Positions 24,041-36,278 of a DNA stretch of 64,000 bases are shown here, in pieces; the first letter of the stretch is position 1; each line of letters begins with the position of its first letter. Source of the stretch: Megalonaias nervosa (lineage: Eukaryota > Mollusca > Bivalvia > Unionida > Unionidae). The position numbers and the translations under genes are program-made. The stretch covers positions 1 to 64,000 of the forward strand of contig JAECUM010003311.1 of the NCBI GenBank assembly GCA_016617855.1, written 5' to 3'. The notes beneath the pieces were generated by a model. The model ran no database searches, had not been told where the DNA came from, and worked only from the letters and a program-made list of their open reading frames with translations.

Positions 24041-24475
24041 CTTTATTCTTTTGAACATCTAAGTGTTCAAAACGTCTCTGACATTCTTGAGCAATAAGAT
24101 TTTCAAATTAGTGCTGTGGCAGCCATATTGGATGTAAAATATTGGCACCATTTTCATTTAGAACAAAGAAGAGACCATTAGAAGATTGTAGTGAAAATCA
24201 CTAGCTAGTATGACCATCCGTTCAGGAGAATTAGTGACAAGATTTTCAATTGTTCATTGCACAACCATAGTTGAATACAGATCAGCACCATTTTTATTCA
24301 GATATCATAATCAATCTTCCAGTGAATACGTCAAATTGATATGACTTTCCATTTAGGAAATAATGAATGTCAGATCAGCATCATTTTCATATTGTACCAA
24401 CTTAAGACATAAAAAGGTCTTCTGGTGAAAACTAATGTTCCTATGACTTTCTGTGTAGAAGGAACAGTGATAAGA
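24041..24475. repeat. diverged 125-bp repeat, block 3
   Basis: Same phrase order as block 1: gagcaataagattttcaaat, gccatattggatgt, caccattttcatttag, agtgaaaatcac, and atgactttccatttagga. About three and a half diverged units. Confidence 0.65.
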
Positions 24476-24514
24476 AGGATCCAGGGAGTTGGATCTTACA
24501 TATGTACATGAGTG

Positions 24515-24717
24515 TACCATATTTTCTCACTTATAAGACAAGTTCAACTGCAACTGCACAGAACCAGATCTGCCATCGCATAATGCACCATCAGATCTGG
24601 GTCTATGCAGTTGGTTAGGATTAATCAGTAGATCAAACAACATAGTATGCTATGGCAGATCTTGATCTTTGTTGTTTGCAGGAAGGTTCAACTTATAAGT
24701 GAGTATAGATGGTATAT
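24515..24717. mobile_element. palindromic MITE, about 200 bp
   Basis: The left end (taccatattttctcacttat) is complementary to the right end (ataagtgagtatagatggta). Inside, a second inverted pair surrounds agatctg (ctgcacagaaccagatctg against cagatctgggtctatgcag). Related copies lie at 62980..63112 and 35090..35192. There is no coding sequence. Confidence 0.65.
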
Positions 24718-24972
24718 GGTATTAAGTTGATACTCTTGAAATTGTACATTCATTAATTGCAAACGGAAGAGTTAGAATAGATCACAAGAGTTATCTTTCT
24801 TGAATAATATTTGTAAATGACCAATTGTATTCCTCTTTTCTTCTATAGGGCCATGAAACTCCTAGATGGGCAATGTAGAACTGCATCCTTCCAGTGCATT
24901 GGTTATTCACTTTGTGTCAAAACTTTCTAGGCACATGCTACTTGTTTGTTTTTGATAGTTTTAATGGTACTT

Positions 24973-25211
24973 TTAATACATAGGTTATGTCATATCAGGA
25001 AATGGGAGCTTAATGCATTTCGCAAGGACACACCAAGGGAATTAACACTAACTATTTAATATATAGGCTATGTCATATCAGGGAAAGGGGAGCTAAGTGC
25101 ATTTCCCAAGGACACGCCAAGGCAGTTGACACTGTTTAATACACAGGCTATGTCATATCAGGGAAATGGGAGCAAAGTGCATTTCCCAAGGACACACCAA
25201 GGCAGTTGTGA
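24973..25211. repeat. three tandem copies of about 83 bp
   Basis: Each copy contains ggctatgtcatatcaggga, agtgcatttcccaaggacac and accaaggcagtt with variations. The sequence is the reverse orientation of the common repeat fragment near 9476. Confidence 0.8.
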
Positions 25212-25370
25212 ATTGTGTTTTACATACCAAATTCATCCACAATTATTTTCATGTGTTAAATACAAAGGAGAACATTTTTTTCTTCAAAATCAAAAAAATT
25301 GTGTTCTAACAATAATTATCAACATCAGAACATAAAATATGCACACAATATTTAGCAGAAATATATATCT

Positions 25371-25376
25371 ACTTAC
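25371..25376 (-). other. splice donor of the neurexin-like exon
   Basis: On the minus strand the exon ends GAAG and continues GTAAGT, a full-consensus 5' splice site. The reading frame would stop two codons into the intron. Confidence 0.85.
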
Positions 25377-26118
25377 CTTCTTCACAAAACTCTCCCTCAT
25401 AATCTGTATGTGAACAGTCACATTTCACATCTTGATCACGAGTGATGCATATCCCTCCATTTTGACATGGGTTCTCTTGCAAACAAAAATCATTGTCCAT
25501 TATTATTCCTTTGGAATCTATCAGCTTTGGAGCTTTCAGTGCCATGCCACAATCACCATAGAAAAGATTCCTTATGGATCCTATTAGTGGGGTTTCAAAC
25601 ATGACTGTTGCATATGCCAAATCAGACAGCTTAGAATTATAATCTAAGGGCATACCTCCAATAAATACATAATTTCCCCAGCTTGAATTACCTCCAAAAT
25701 CCAAATCACTACTTTTCAATTCCTTGGTTTTTGTTAAATTATCTACTTTCATGGTGATAAATCGTCCATCACGAAGTATATCTACTGTATGCCATTTATT
25801 ATCATTAACTTTCTGACCACTCTGCATAGAAATTGGACTGTCAGCAAGCCGGAATTTAAGATCAACTAATCCATTTACAAGTTTTAGTAAGAAATAATCC
25901 AGTCTACGTCCATCATCAGTATATAAGAGTAATGCTGATGAAAGTTCTGTCTTAAATTCAAAGCTTATTGTACCATTTTGGCATGGAATCCATGGAGGAT
26001 ATTTGGCATAAGAAATCTTTGAACCTTCAAAATTCAGAGAAAAGCATAATGAAAGACTGGAAACAAAATATGTTAAAACTGGAAACAAAATGTTCTCAGA
26101 ATTAGCCATAATTTGCAT
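25377..26118 (-). CDS. neurexin-like protein, first coding exon (signal peptide, LNS1, EGF-A)
   Basis: Encodes the N-terminus of an alpha-neurexin-like presynaptic adhesion receptor, a single-pass membrane protein that binds partners such as neuroligins. Residues 1-27 form a hydrophobic signal peptide. Residues 28 to about 200 form one laminin-G/LNS domain with VNDNKWHTVDILRDGR (104-119), YVFIGGMPLDY (150-160) and GSIRNLFYGDC (180-190). Residues 212-245 form an EGF module with six cysteines (212, 218, 224, 233, 235, 245), a CQNGGIC loop and CDCSHTDYEGEFC. This order matches the first coding exon of vertebrate alpha-neurexins. The frame stays open upstream to a TTG, but ATG at 26118 (A at -3) or at 26109 (A at -3, G at +4) is the likely start. 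The exon ends after one base of a codon. Three NxS/T sites are visible. Another LNS-EGF protein is possible but less likely. Confidence 0.88.
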
Positions 26119-27089
26119 TCTTCCACAGTGATGTGTCAACAGCCTGCTGGTGATGGTTATGACTTACTCATTTCAAACATACTGTTAATGTACCACCACA
26201 GGAAGCCTGTAATACTGTAAAGATTGGCATCAGTTGCAGCAAGCCATTGTGACACAGTGAAGGCTTTCACAGCATCAGGGATATACTGTTTCTAGCAATA
26301 TTCCTGCATCCCAGCTTATTTTCTTTATATTTTGACTACAGTTTAGATCCAAAGCAATTCATCAGCCACTGAAATCAATTTTTCCTTCCAGTCCTAGAAC
26401 CATGTATTAGCCTCCCTACTCTTTCTCACACAGCCAAATATTAGATAGTATTGATCCACAGGCTTTCCTCAGATGAGATGGTGTTGGAAGCAGACGACAT
26501 CACATCATGGCAAACCCTCATTTCCAGCTCTGGAAGAGAAATGGCATCTCACTGAAAAAAGTATTTGTATTTACCACTATCATAATCAAATTGGTTTCTC
26601 ACACATGGATAAAAATCTTCTTTTGAATCCAACATATCTAACCAGACATACAATTAACTGGCCATTTTCTTTAGCCTGTTTAAGCTCTAGGATTTCTATA
26701 ATATGGGAGCTAATCACAAGATGAAGACTTTTAAAAGAATCAATGTCTCTTCATTCCTGTTAATCTGTTGTTAGATTAATTAATTCTACTCACACTCTTT
26801 TGCAAGATTTGTCATCTTTAATGATATACCTGAGTAACTTTTTTTTTGGAAACAATGGTATTATGTGTAGCACAATCAGTAAACATTGGTAGGATGGTAA
26901 GAATAGCACCATGCAATCATGCAAATCAATACTGGCTCTCAAAGTGCTGAACATTGTTTTCCAATGTGCTAACACTAAAGGACAAGCTGGGTCAATAGCA
27001 GTTAGGAAACTAATTAATCTTGAAGAAGTATAAAACATAGTACAGCATAGACTGTAGACAGTGCTTGACAAATGCCTGTGCACAAATAC
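26119..27089. other. 5' flank or 5' intron of the neurexin-like gene
   Basis: No in-frame continuation of the exon upstream, no CpG-rich patch and no recognisable core promoter. A 5'UTR exon may lie here or further right, but I cannot place one. Confidence 0.4.
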
Positions 27090-28108
27090 ATTGTGTTACA
27101 TGTACTTGTTTTAGCCCTGTGCATAGTGTACAAACCAAATATAAAATGCTACATGTATTTGTTTTAGCTCTGTGCATAGGATACAAACCAAATATACAGT
27201 GCTACATGTACTTGCTTTAGCCCTGTGCATAGGGTACAAACCAAATATACATGTACTTGCTTTAGCCATGTGCATAGGGTACAAACCAAATATACAGTGC
27301 TACATGTACTTGCTTTAGCCCTGTGCATAGGGTACAAACCAAATATATACTGCTACATGTACTTGCTTTAGCCCTGTGCACAGGGTACAAACCAAATACA
27401 CAGTGCTACATGTACTTGTTTTAGCCCTGTGCATAGGGTACAAACCAAATATACATGTACTTGCTTTAGCCCTGTGCATAGGGTACAAACCAAATATACA
27501 GTGCTACATGTACTTGCTTTAGCCCTGTGCACAGGGTACAAACCAAATACACAGTGCTACATGTACTTGTTTTAGCCCTGTGCATAGGGTACAAACCAAA
27601 CACAGTGCTACACGTACTTATTTTAGCCCTGTGCATAGGGTACAAACCAAATATACATGTACTTGCTTTAGCCCTGTGCATAGGGTACAAACCAAATATG
27701 CAGTGCTACATGTACTTGTTTTAGCCCTGTGCATAGGGTACAAACCAAATATACATGTACTTGCTTTAGCCCTGTGCATAGGGTACAAACCAAATATGCA
27801 GTGCTACATGTACTTGTTTTAGCCCTGTGCATAGGGTACAAACCAAATATACAGAGCTACATGTACTTATTTTAGCCCTGTGCATAGGGTACAAACCATA
27901 TATACAGAGCTACATGTACTTATTTTAGCTCTGTGCATAGGGTACAAACCAAATATGCAGTGCTACATGTACTTGTTTTAGCCCTGTGCATAGGGTACAA
28001 ACCAAATATACAGAGCTAGATGTACTTATTTTAGCCCTGTGCATAGGGTACAAACCAAATATACAGAGCTACATGTATTTGTTTTAGCCCTGTGCATCAG
28101 GTACAGAC
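27090..28108. repeat. 53/45-bp minisatellite, about 20 copies
   Basis: The long unit is 53 bp (tgctacatgtacttgtttta, gccctgtgcatagggtacaa, accaaatatgcag). A short unit of 45 bp lacks the 8 bp acagtgct. Long and short units alternate irregularly. The array lies about 1 kb upstream of the neurexin-like start codon. Overlapping frames on both strands encoding CIGYKPN or YPMHRAK repeats are artefacts. Confidence 0.95.
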
Positions 28109-28930
28109 CATAAAGAGCTGTGCTGATAATTCAGAAAAGTAGGTTTTTGAAAACACAGACAATCCAGGAAAAACTGATTGCTTTATTCAGGTAATTGATA
28201 CTCTGAAAGATTTTGAGAAAAAAAGACTGTAGCTAACTGCAAACCAAAACAGCTGGAACATTTTCAAGTACCTATGTAGTGCCATGATTTGTTACTTTGC
28301 TAAGGTTTGCCTCAGTCTTTCATGGTTGTTATGTATTTTTTTTATATTTCTGGCTTTTGATTCCTATGATATGCAACAAGGTGAGTGCTGACTCTAATTT
28401 TATTAAATATGTAAGTTTTATACACAACTAATGGATTAGTGGGTGGTCTTCTGTCTTTATTCATAATATTAAGCATTTTGGATAACATAACCAGAAAATC
28501 TGTTAGATTCAAAATCTTTTCAATTGAAAATCACAGTTAATTAATTCAAGCCATACAATTATGCACACAGGCACAACCTTGTACACATATGCATCTGAGC
28601 ATTTGAGGAGACAAGTAAATTTTGAAATTTGGTACAAGCTGCCAGGTGTGAGTGTTCTGAGCATATTACATAACAAGTAAATTTTCAAGCTATGTAGAGA
28701 CAGCCATGTGTTCTTGATATGAGGGTTGTACCAATAAATTGGTTTCTGTGACATGAACCAATGATGAATTTATGCTTCTAAGTACAGTAGAATGAAAACC
28801 TGACCAAGAACATTTTGGTAAATTATCTTAGCAAGAATCATATTTTGTTTAATACATGTGATTTAATCTCATATGTCTGTGTTATGTGTCTACCATGTTT
28901 TATTTATCATTTTATGAAATCTTTATCTCA
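28109..28930. other. non-coding stretch, nothing recognised
   Basis: No repeat or coding signal supported. A short minus-strand frame at 28509..28754 has no domain. Confidence 0.4.
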
Positions 28931-29082
28931 AGCATACACACAACTACTTAATCAAAATAGTGGGTGTCATGCATAAACACAACTAATTAATCAAATCAGT
29001 GGGTGTCATGCATACACACAACTAATTAATCAAATCAGTGGGTGTCATGCATACACACAACTAATTAATCAAATCAGTGGGT
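28931..29082. repeat. 39-bp tandem repeat, 4 copies
   Basis: The unit is actaattaatcaaatcagtg followed by ggtgtcatgcatacacaca. The first copy is more diverged. Confidence 0.93.
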
Positions 29083-29809
29083 GATATAAGGATATCATTC
29101 ATCCTTTATAATGTTTTGTAGACAATCCTAAATGATCATCAACAGTAAAATGATATGCTGCCCAAAACATACCTTATGTGTACAGAAGTAAATCAGGGCC
29201 AATTTGGTCTATAACACCAATGCCGCCATTTCAAAGTGACAAAGATGGTTACCAACCAGAACTCTATGTGCATGCTGCTTATAGAAGGCACACCTGTGTG
29301 TAAAGGTAACCCTGAGCATTGGCCAAAACTCTCCTCCACAGACAGGTGCCTTTACAAAGAGCATCAAAAGGATGGTGAATATAAGGACAGCAAGGAAAAC
29401 AAAAGAAAGCAAAACCATTATCCACAATTCTGAGCACAAAGAAAATGGACCTATGCAGGTTTTGTAAAGTAAACCAACAGAAAAAAAACTGTAAACTCTA
29501 AACATATAAGGAATATGCATTGATTTATGAGGTTACCTGATCATTGTATGCAGTAACCATATGCAATGGGGACCATTCATGGTTACCACTGATCACATTT
29601 ACCTCAAACATAGGAAGCTCAAATGTACCAAGTATTAAAGCATTATACATCATAAATTTTGCTCCAAAATTGACAGTATGAACAAATACATAAATGGTCC
29701 TTGACTTTTTCTTTGAAACAAATAGTTATGATAGCAGATAGATGGAAGAAAAGATGGACATAAATATAAACAAATATTGAAACTGAATAATGATCAATAA
29801 CAAGGGGCA
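29083..29809. other. non-coding stretch
   Basis: Antisense-overlapping short frames near 29209..29520 show no recognised domain. The right end (aaatattgaaactgaataat) leads into the 44-bp repeat and resembles the phrase at 60885-60905. Confidence 0.4.
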
Positions 29810-30235
29810 TATCTGGAACACCGGTCCAATATGTTAATCAAGTTTCATAGAGAGAGCTTGGATGGTCTGTACCATATTTTATAGAGATATCTGGAACATA
29901 AGTCCAATACATGTACCATATTTTATAGAGATATCTGGAACACCAGTCCAATACATGTACCATATTTTATAGAGATATCTGGAACACCAGTCCATTATGT
30001 ATATCAAGTTTCATAGAGAGAGCTTTGATGGTCTGTATTGTATTTTATAGAGATATCTGCAATGTCCAATACATGAACCATATTTCACAGAGTTATCTGG
30101 AACACCAGTCCAATACACCTATCACGTTTTACAGAGATATCTGGAACATCAGTCCAATATATGTAACATTTTTTACAGAGATATCTGGAACACCATTCCA
30201 ATACATGTACCCCATTTTATACAGATATCTTAAAC
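29810..30235. repeat. 44-bp degenerate tandem repeat, about 9 copies
   Basis: The core is agatatctggaacaccagtc followed by caatacatgtaccatatttt. Unit length and sequence vary. The phrase gatatctggaaca with ccaagtttca-like sequence belongs to a repeat type common in mollusc introns (recalled). A related, more diverged stretch lies at 60600..61560. Confidence 0.85.
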
Positions 30236-30493
30236 AGTTTGAGATTTATACTCTGGAAATTTAAATATTTACATGATATTCCCTGATATTACAAATAGGG
30301 GAGGGTAGGTGATAAAAATAAAACAGTCAAGTAGAATGAGAGGTCCTTAAATAACTGTATTTGCCAGACATATCCTTCAGAGCAGTGGTTTTGACATGCT
30401 TGGAGCAAATGGTTGTAGAATTTCTAAAATATCATTATATCAAATCATCCTTGTTTATCCATTATACTACCAAATAAACACCTTAATAAGTTA

Positions 30494-31223
30494 AGCCTAA
30501 TCCAGTACAAGCCAGCATCTGCCTAACAGCCTAATCCAATACAAGCCAGCATCTGCCTAACAGCCTAATCCAGTACAAGCCAGCATCTGCCTAACAGCCT
30601 AATCCAATACAAGCCAGCATCTGCCTAACAGCCTAATCCAGTACAAGCCAGCATTTGCCTAACAGCCTAATCCAGTACAAGCCAGCATTTGCCTAATAGT
30701 CTAATCCAGTACAAGCCAGCATTTGCCTAACAGCCTAATCCAGTACAAGCCAGCATCTGCCTAACAGCCTAATCCAGTACAAGCCAGCATCTGCCTAACA
30801 GCCTAATCCAATACAAGCCAGCATCTGTCTAACAGCCTAATACAATACAAGACAGCATCTGCCTAACAGCCTAATCCAGTACAAGACAGCATCTGCCTAA
30901 CAGCCTAATCCAATACAAGACAGCATCTGCCTAACAGCCTAATCCAATACAAGCCAGCATCTGCCTAACAGCCTAATCCAATACAAGCCAGCATCTGCCT
31001 AACAGCCTAATCCAATACAAGCCAGCATCTGCCTAACAGCCTAATACAATACAAGACAGCATCTGCCTAACAGCCTAATCCAGTACAAGACAGCATCTGC
31101 CTAACAGCCTAATCCAATACAAGACAGCATCTGCCTAACAGCCTAATCCAGTACAAGCCAGCATCTGCCTAACAGCCTAATCCAGTACAAGCCAGCATCT
31201 GCCTAACAGCCTAATCCAATTCA
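30494..31223. repeat. 34-bp minisatellite, about 21 copies
   Basis: The unit is taacagcctaatccagtaca plus agccagcatctgcc. Sub-variants (aatacaa, agacagc) recur in blocks: the order tacaatacaagacagc, ccagtacaagacagc, ccaatacaagacagc occurs near 30840 and again near 31044, which shows a larger segment was duplicated. Confidence 0.96.
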
Positions 31224-31249
31224 AGAGCAGTTGGTAAAGATATCTGAGT

Positions 31250-33770
31250 CAGGAGAATGCTTTCTACTGAAATTTCTTCCAGTGCTGTTGATTGTATATC
31301 AGTGTTGTTGATTGTATATGTTATGAAAACAATTGTTTCTAGGTTTCTCTAATTTTTGTATCTTCATTCATATTTGATGCCATATCAGCATCAGTTGTCT
31401 GCTATCAAAAGGCTCCCTTGACAGGGTGCTTTGTGTCAAAGCTGGTTAAATTCTGTTGAGCAGTTTCTTTTACATAAAGCTGTGTAAATATTTTTTATAT
31501 TTACTAATCACAGCCATATTTGATGGCATAACAGCACTGATATTATCAATCTAAAAGGCCTTCAAACTTTCAGTCAGATTTAATCCATGTCTGTTCAGCA
31601 GTGTTTTAGAAGCTAGGGTTTATCTATTTTTAGGAACAGCAGCTATATTTGATGGCTGGTTGGCATCATTTGTATAAACTCAAAAGGTACCTTCATGCCA
31701 GAATGTTTTCTGTAAAGTTGGGAAAATTCTGTCAAGTAAATATGTGAGAAGTCATTCAAAAGAATTTCCATTGTTAGTAATATGGCTTTATTTGACAGGA
31801 AATAAGAGTATTTATATAAATTCAAAAGTCCTAATAATCAGAATAATTTGTGTCGAATTTGGGCAATTTCTTTTTATCAGTGTCCAAGAAGTCATTTAAA
31901 TTTTTCCTCTGTGTTGAGTAACAGCAGCAATATCTGACAGTGGATTGGCAATCATTTGTAAAAAAAAAAAAGAAGAACAAGCAAAACTGAATGCCCCTTA
32001 TGCCAGGATGCTTTCTGCAAAATTTGGTCAAATTCTGCTGAGCAGATTTCAAGAAAAATTTGTTTAAATGTTCTTTCATTTTCTGCACCAGTGGCAGATC
32101 AGAATCATTTGCATAAAATTAAAATAAAATATATGTCATGATGCTTTCTGTTAAATCTGGTCAATTTAATTTTATCAGTTTTTGAAAAGAACTTAATTAA
32201 ATGTTTTTATTTTTAGTAATGGCAGCCACAATTGTAGTGGGTTGGAATCACTTGAACAAATATGTCATAATGCTTCCAGTCAAATCTGCTTAAATTTTAT
32301 TCTGCAGTTTTGGGAACAAAGTTTCAAGATTTTTCCTTTTCCTGTGACAGCAGCCATATTTGATGGTGGAGTTGTAACATTTTGAAAAGTCTTCATGTCA
32401 GGATACTTTCTGACAAATCATGTTCAGTGGTTATGGAGAAGAAGTCATGTAAAGGTTATCATGTTTTTTAGTAAGAGAAGCCAGATTAGACAGTGGATCG
32501 GCATCAGCAGTATTTTGAAAGCCTCTATACCAGTATACTTTCTGTCAAAGTTGACTCAAATTCCATTAAGCAGTTTTTGAGAAGTTGTTTAAAAGTTTTC
32601 TATTTTAAGCAATGGTGGTCATATTTGATGGCAAATTGCATCTTTTGTATAAATCAAAAACATCTCCAGGCCAGAATGCTTTCTGTTAGTTTGAATTCTA
32701 TTCTGTGGTTATAGAAAAATTATTTAAAGGTTTTTCAACTTCTAATAATGGTGGCCATATTTTATAGTGGACCAGCATTATTTGTGTCAACCAGAAAGGT
32801 CTTTCATACCATGAAGGTTTCTGTTAAGTCTGGTCAAATTCTATTCAAATGTTTTTGAGCAGAAGTCAATTAAAGGTTTCCCTATTTTCAGTAATTTCAT
32901 TCATATTTGATAGCAGTTTGGCATAATTTACACCAGTTTGAGAGTTACATGTATTCAAGCCATGATAATTTCTTTCAAATATGGTCAAATTCTGTTGAGT
33001 GGTTTCAGAGAAGAAGTCTTTCAAAAGTTTATCTATTACTAGCACAGACAACCATGTGATAGGATGCTTTCTATCAAATATGGCAGAATTCTATTCAATA
33101 CGTTTTGCTGCAAAGTCATTTATGTTTTTTGTTTTTGTTAATTTCCATTCTAAAAGTAGTCATATCTGAGGGTGGATCAGTTTAAAAGACCTTCATGACA
33201 GGGTGCTATCAATTTTGGTAAAATTATTCAGCAGCTTTGGAGAGCAAGTTGTTAAAATATTTGCCTATTTTTAGCAATGGTGACCATATTTGATGGTGGA
33301 TTGGCATAATTTGTATCAGTTTGAAAGACCTTCCTGATAGGATGTTCTCAGTTTGGTCAAAATATTCATCAGGTTTGGGGAACAAGTTGTTAAAAAGTTT
33401 GTCTATTTTTAGTAATGGTGGCTGTATTTGATGGTGGATTGGCATTTTTGTAATAATTTGAAAGACTTTTCAGGATACTTCCTATCAAGTTTGGTCAAAT
33501 TCTCTTCAGTCATTTTGGAGATGTTATTTAAAGGTTTTCTGTTTTTTGTAACTTCAGTAACAGAAATCTTTTTGATTGGCATCAATTGTATAAATATAAG
33601 AGGGCTTCATATCAGAATGCTTTCTGTTAAATTTTACCAATTCTATTAGTAGCTTTTGAGGAGTCCTTGAAACAGTGGCAATGTTCTAAGATGCTTTCTG
33701 TTAAATTTTACCAATTCTATTAGTAGCTTTTGAGGAGTCCTTGAAACAGTGGCAATGTTCTTTGAAGAGG
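31250..33770. repeat. ancient tandem repeat of about 140-150 bp, roughly 16 units
   Basis: A loosely conserved phrase order repeats throughout: gccatatttgatgg, ttggcatcatttgta, cttcatgccaggatgctttc, tgtcaaatttggtcaaattc, tgagcagtttttgagaag, and aagtcatttaaaggtttt. Identity between units is low. The end contains a younger two-copy duplication of 76 bp (about 33615 and 33691). Short frames in this region on both strands are fragments of the repeat and have no protein signature. Confidence 0.75.
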
Positions 33771-34740
33771 TCTATAAATGAAATTAAAATGGTCAAGAAA
33801 GCAATGTTCTTAAAACATTGTATTAAAATTTATTATATAAACCACATTCATTAGAAAAGTCAAAGAAAAACGTCTAAATAGGAAGAGTGATGCTCCATTA
33901 GCTGCTTTGATTCAACTTGTGCAAAAGAAACAAAAATTCCAATTCCATACCTTTACTTCAAAACAAAGATGGGAGAGGGAAGGAAACAAGATCTTATAAT
34001 CATTACTGCAAGCAATTATCTTGGAAAACTGTCAGAACTTGGTTTTAGCTGAAATTTAAACTGATATTCATACAGCGTGGGTGTGTTAGTTATGCTTGAA
34101 AATGAAACATATAATGTTGTCAAATAATCAGATAGTAGCATTAAAACAGCATTTAAATTAAAGTAACAATTAGACTAATTCAGGCATTTCCTTACATCAG
34201 GTAAAAATTATCAGATTATATTGTGACAGGATTGACTGATAAATCCTTGCTAATTCCACTCCAGTTTCTGAATTAAATTCCAAACTGACTCTGTAAAAAC
34301 TGCAGTGGGATTAGGAAACATCTGCATATGTCAATCCACACCCTTTAAAACAATTTGCCAGCTGTTACCACACACATCCACTTAAAGGCCCCTACTGTTA
34401 CCATACACAACCACTTAAAGGCTGTTGCCAGCTGTTACCACACTGTTACCAGAAAATTTGTCCAACAGGGGTTTCACTTTGAGGAAGGGGTGGTTAGTTT
34501 TATCTAAAATGATACCAATGATACCAACTTCCCTGGTTTTAGTAATGAAATAGTACTATTTAACTGGGAAAGGGTGTTTGACCGGGTCCTCTAACCCAAC
34601 ACCTCACAGGAGGTACAACTGTGTTTGACCAAACCCTCTAACCCACACCCTCATAGGAGGTACTAGTCATCTTTCTGACTCACATTTCAGTTTAACTCTG
34701 GTTATAATCTCTATATGCATTGCCTTAAAGCATGGTAACA

Positions 34741-34741
<1 letters not shown>
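33771..34741. other. non-coding; two small duplications
   Basis: A block with ctgttaccacac and cacttaaaggc recurs near 34365-34440, and a two-copy block with ctctaacccacaccctca-like sequence lies at 34590-34665. No gene is seen. Confidence 0.45.
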
Positions 34742-34817
<76 letters not shown>

Positions 34818-34822
34818 TATAC

Positions 34823-34857
<35 letters not shown>

Positions 34858-34858
34858 A
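34742..34858. repeat. (TA)n followed by (CA)n microsatellite
   Basis: About 36 TA units, then imperfect CA units. Minus-strand frames reading YIYIYI or VCVCVC come from it. Confidence 0.95.
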
Positions 34859-35089
34859 AAATCTAAACATAATGAGGACAATGTCTTAAAACACAGTAAC
34901 AGTATAGACACCCCAAATCTAAAGATAATGAGGACAATGGATGATGATTCAGTGTAATTCTGATTAAAGGATTCTTGAAGCGACTGTACCTCTAATCATC
35001 ATTTAACTAAGATTCAACATTACAGTTTATCCAGGGTTTGGATTTGGCAGTTATATTGTATATTCAAAATGCAGGGTTTCTTTTCATGT

Positions 35090-35192
35090 AACAAAAAGAC
35101 CCAGATCTACCTGTACATTATGCAATGTCAGATCTAGGTCTGAATAGTTCACAGTTGGATTTGACTTACAAGCAAGTATATGTAGTATAATT
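35090..35192. mobile_element. partial copy of the palindromic MITE
   Basis: It contains gacccagatctacctgtaca, gcaatgtcagatctaggtct and gacttacaagcaagtatatg, matching the inner and right parts of 24515..24717. The left end is lost. Confidence 0.5.
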
Positions 35193-35339
35193 GTACTATT
35201 ATACAGCAAGATGACCATACATGCCTTTCAACAGGAAATGTATTTTAATGAAGGATGTTATAATGAATACTGCTTCTTCAATTTCCGAGGCTAATAATAT
35301 GTTGAAATGAAAAAATTGCTTTTATATTCTTTATATACA

Positions 35340-35895
35340 TGCTTTTTGTATAACATTGAAATATCTTTAGCATAATAAAGCACTCCATTGATGCTGATTT
35401 ATATTTCCTTTTTTCTTTAGCATAATAAAGCACTCCATTGATGCTGATATTTTTCCTTTCTTCTATAGCATAATAAAGAGTTCCACTGATGTTGATCTTA
35501 AATTTCCTTTGTGATGACTCTTCCATAAAGGGTTTCTTTTGATGTTTGTACAATGTTTTCTGGCCATAGCATTTCTAGCATTCAAAGCTATAATATCAAG
35601 TTCTAATAGTCAGAAAATCAAAATCCTGTTTATTTTCCCAAAAATCAGTTGGGATTAACAGGCACACTTTATTTGGAAACCAAAGGCGTATGCCATCAGA
35701 GGAGGGAATCCACTTTGCATCACTTTTGTATAACATTGAAAGGTCTTTAGCATAATTAAGAATTCCACTGATGTTGATTTAAATTTCCTTTGTGAAGACT
35801 CTTCCTTCAAGGGTTTCTTTTGACGCATATTTTCCATCATCAATTGGAAACCATGTGACATCAGAGGAGGGAGTCCACTTTGCACCGATGTCAAT
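35340..35895. repeat. degenerate short repeats
   Basis: Phrases agcataataaagcactccat, tgatgttgatttaaatttcc, gactcttcc and cagaggagggagtccacttt recur two to four times with irregular spacing. Minus-strand frames at 35278..35553 and 35655..35894 share KKPxxEESSQRKFK and FQCYTK segments, but only because the DNA is duplicated. I see no domain. Confidence 0.65.
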
Positions 35896-36278
35896 GCTAG
35901 AGTCCTTAAGCAATGCCAGTTACAATTCCATTCTACGTAATCATTTTCATGGAAACTTTGTTACCCTATTCTTCCAGTAAAATTACAAAATATAACTGAA
36001 CATGAAGTGGAAATTCTTTGAACTGACCCCTCCATAATCCATCTTCTCTACATATTGGCTATGAATTTTGCTCAAATAAGTCTGTACTATTAGTAACCAA
36101 ATCTCTCTAATTGTCACCCTCCCACCACCCAACCAAAAGATGGCAGAAATTTTACCCTTCTGTTTTCTTCTGTATATTATTTAAAGAATTTTAACATTTT
36201 TATCTTTATCTTGTTAGGCAATCCTTTTACATTTAATTAAATGGGTTTATCTTCTGAAAGTTTTACATTTTTTACTTT
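35896..36278. other. non-coding stretch, nothing recognised
   Basis: AT-rich spacer before the SINE. Confidence 0.4.

Noticed and set aside
26119..26139. Extension of the neurexin-like reading frame upstream to 26139
   Set aside because: The upstream start would be TTG. ATG codons at 26118 and 26109 both precede a good signal peptide and have suitable context.
10261..31223. CRISPR arrays among the many direct repeats
   Set aside because: The units are contiguous tandem copies without unique spacers, there are no cas-like genes, and the context is eukaryotic.
34667..34911. Minus-strand frames reading YIYIYI and VCVCVC
   Set aside because: Products of the TA and CA microsatellites.
35278..35894. 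Two minus-strand frames sharing a KKPxxEESSQRKFK segment, as a possible duplicated small gene
   Set aside because: The similarity follows from duplicated DNA. There is no start context, splice signal or recognisable domain.
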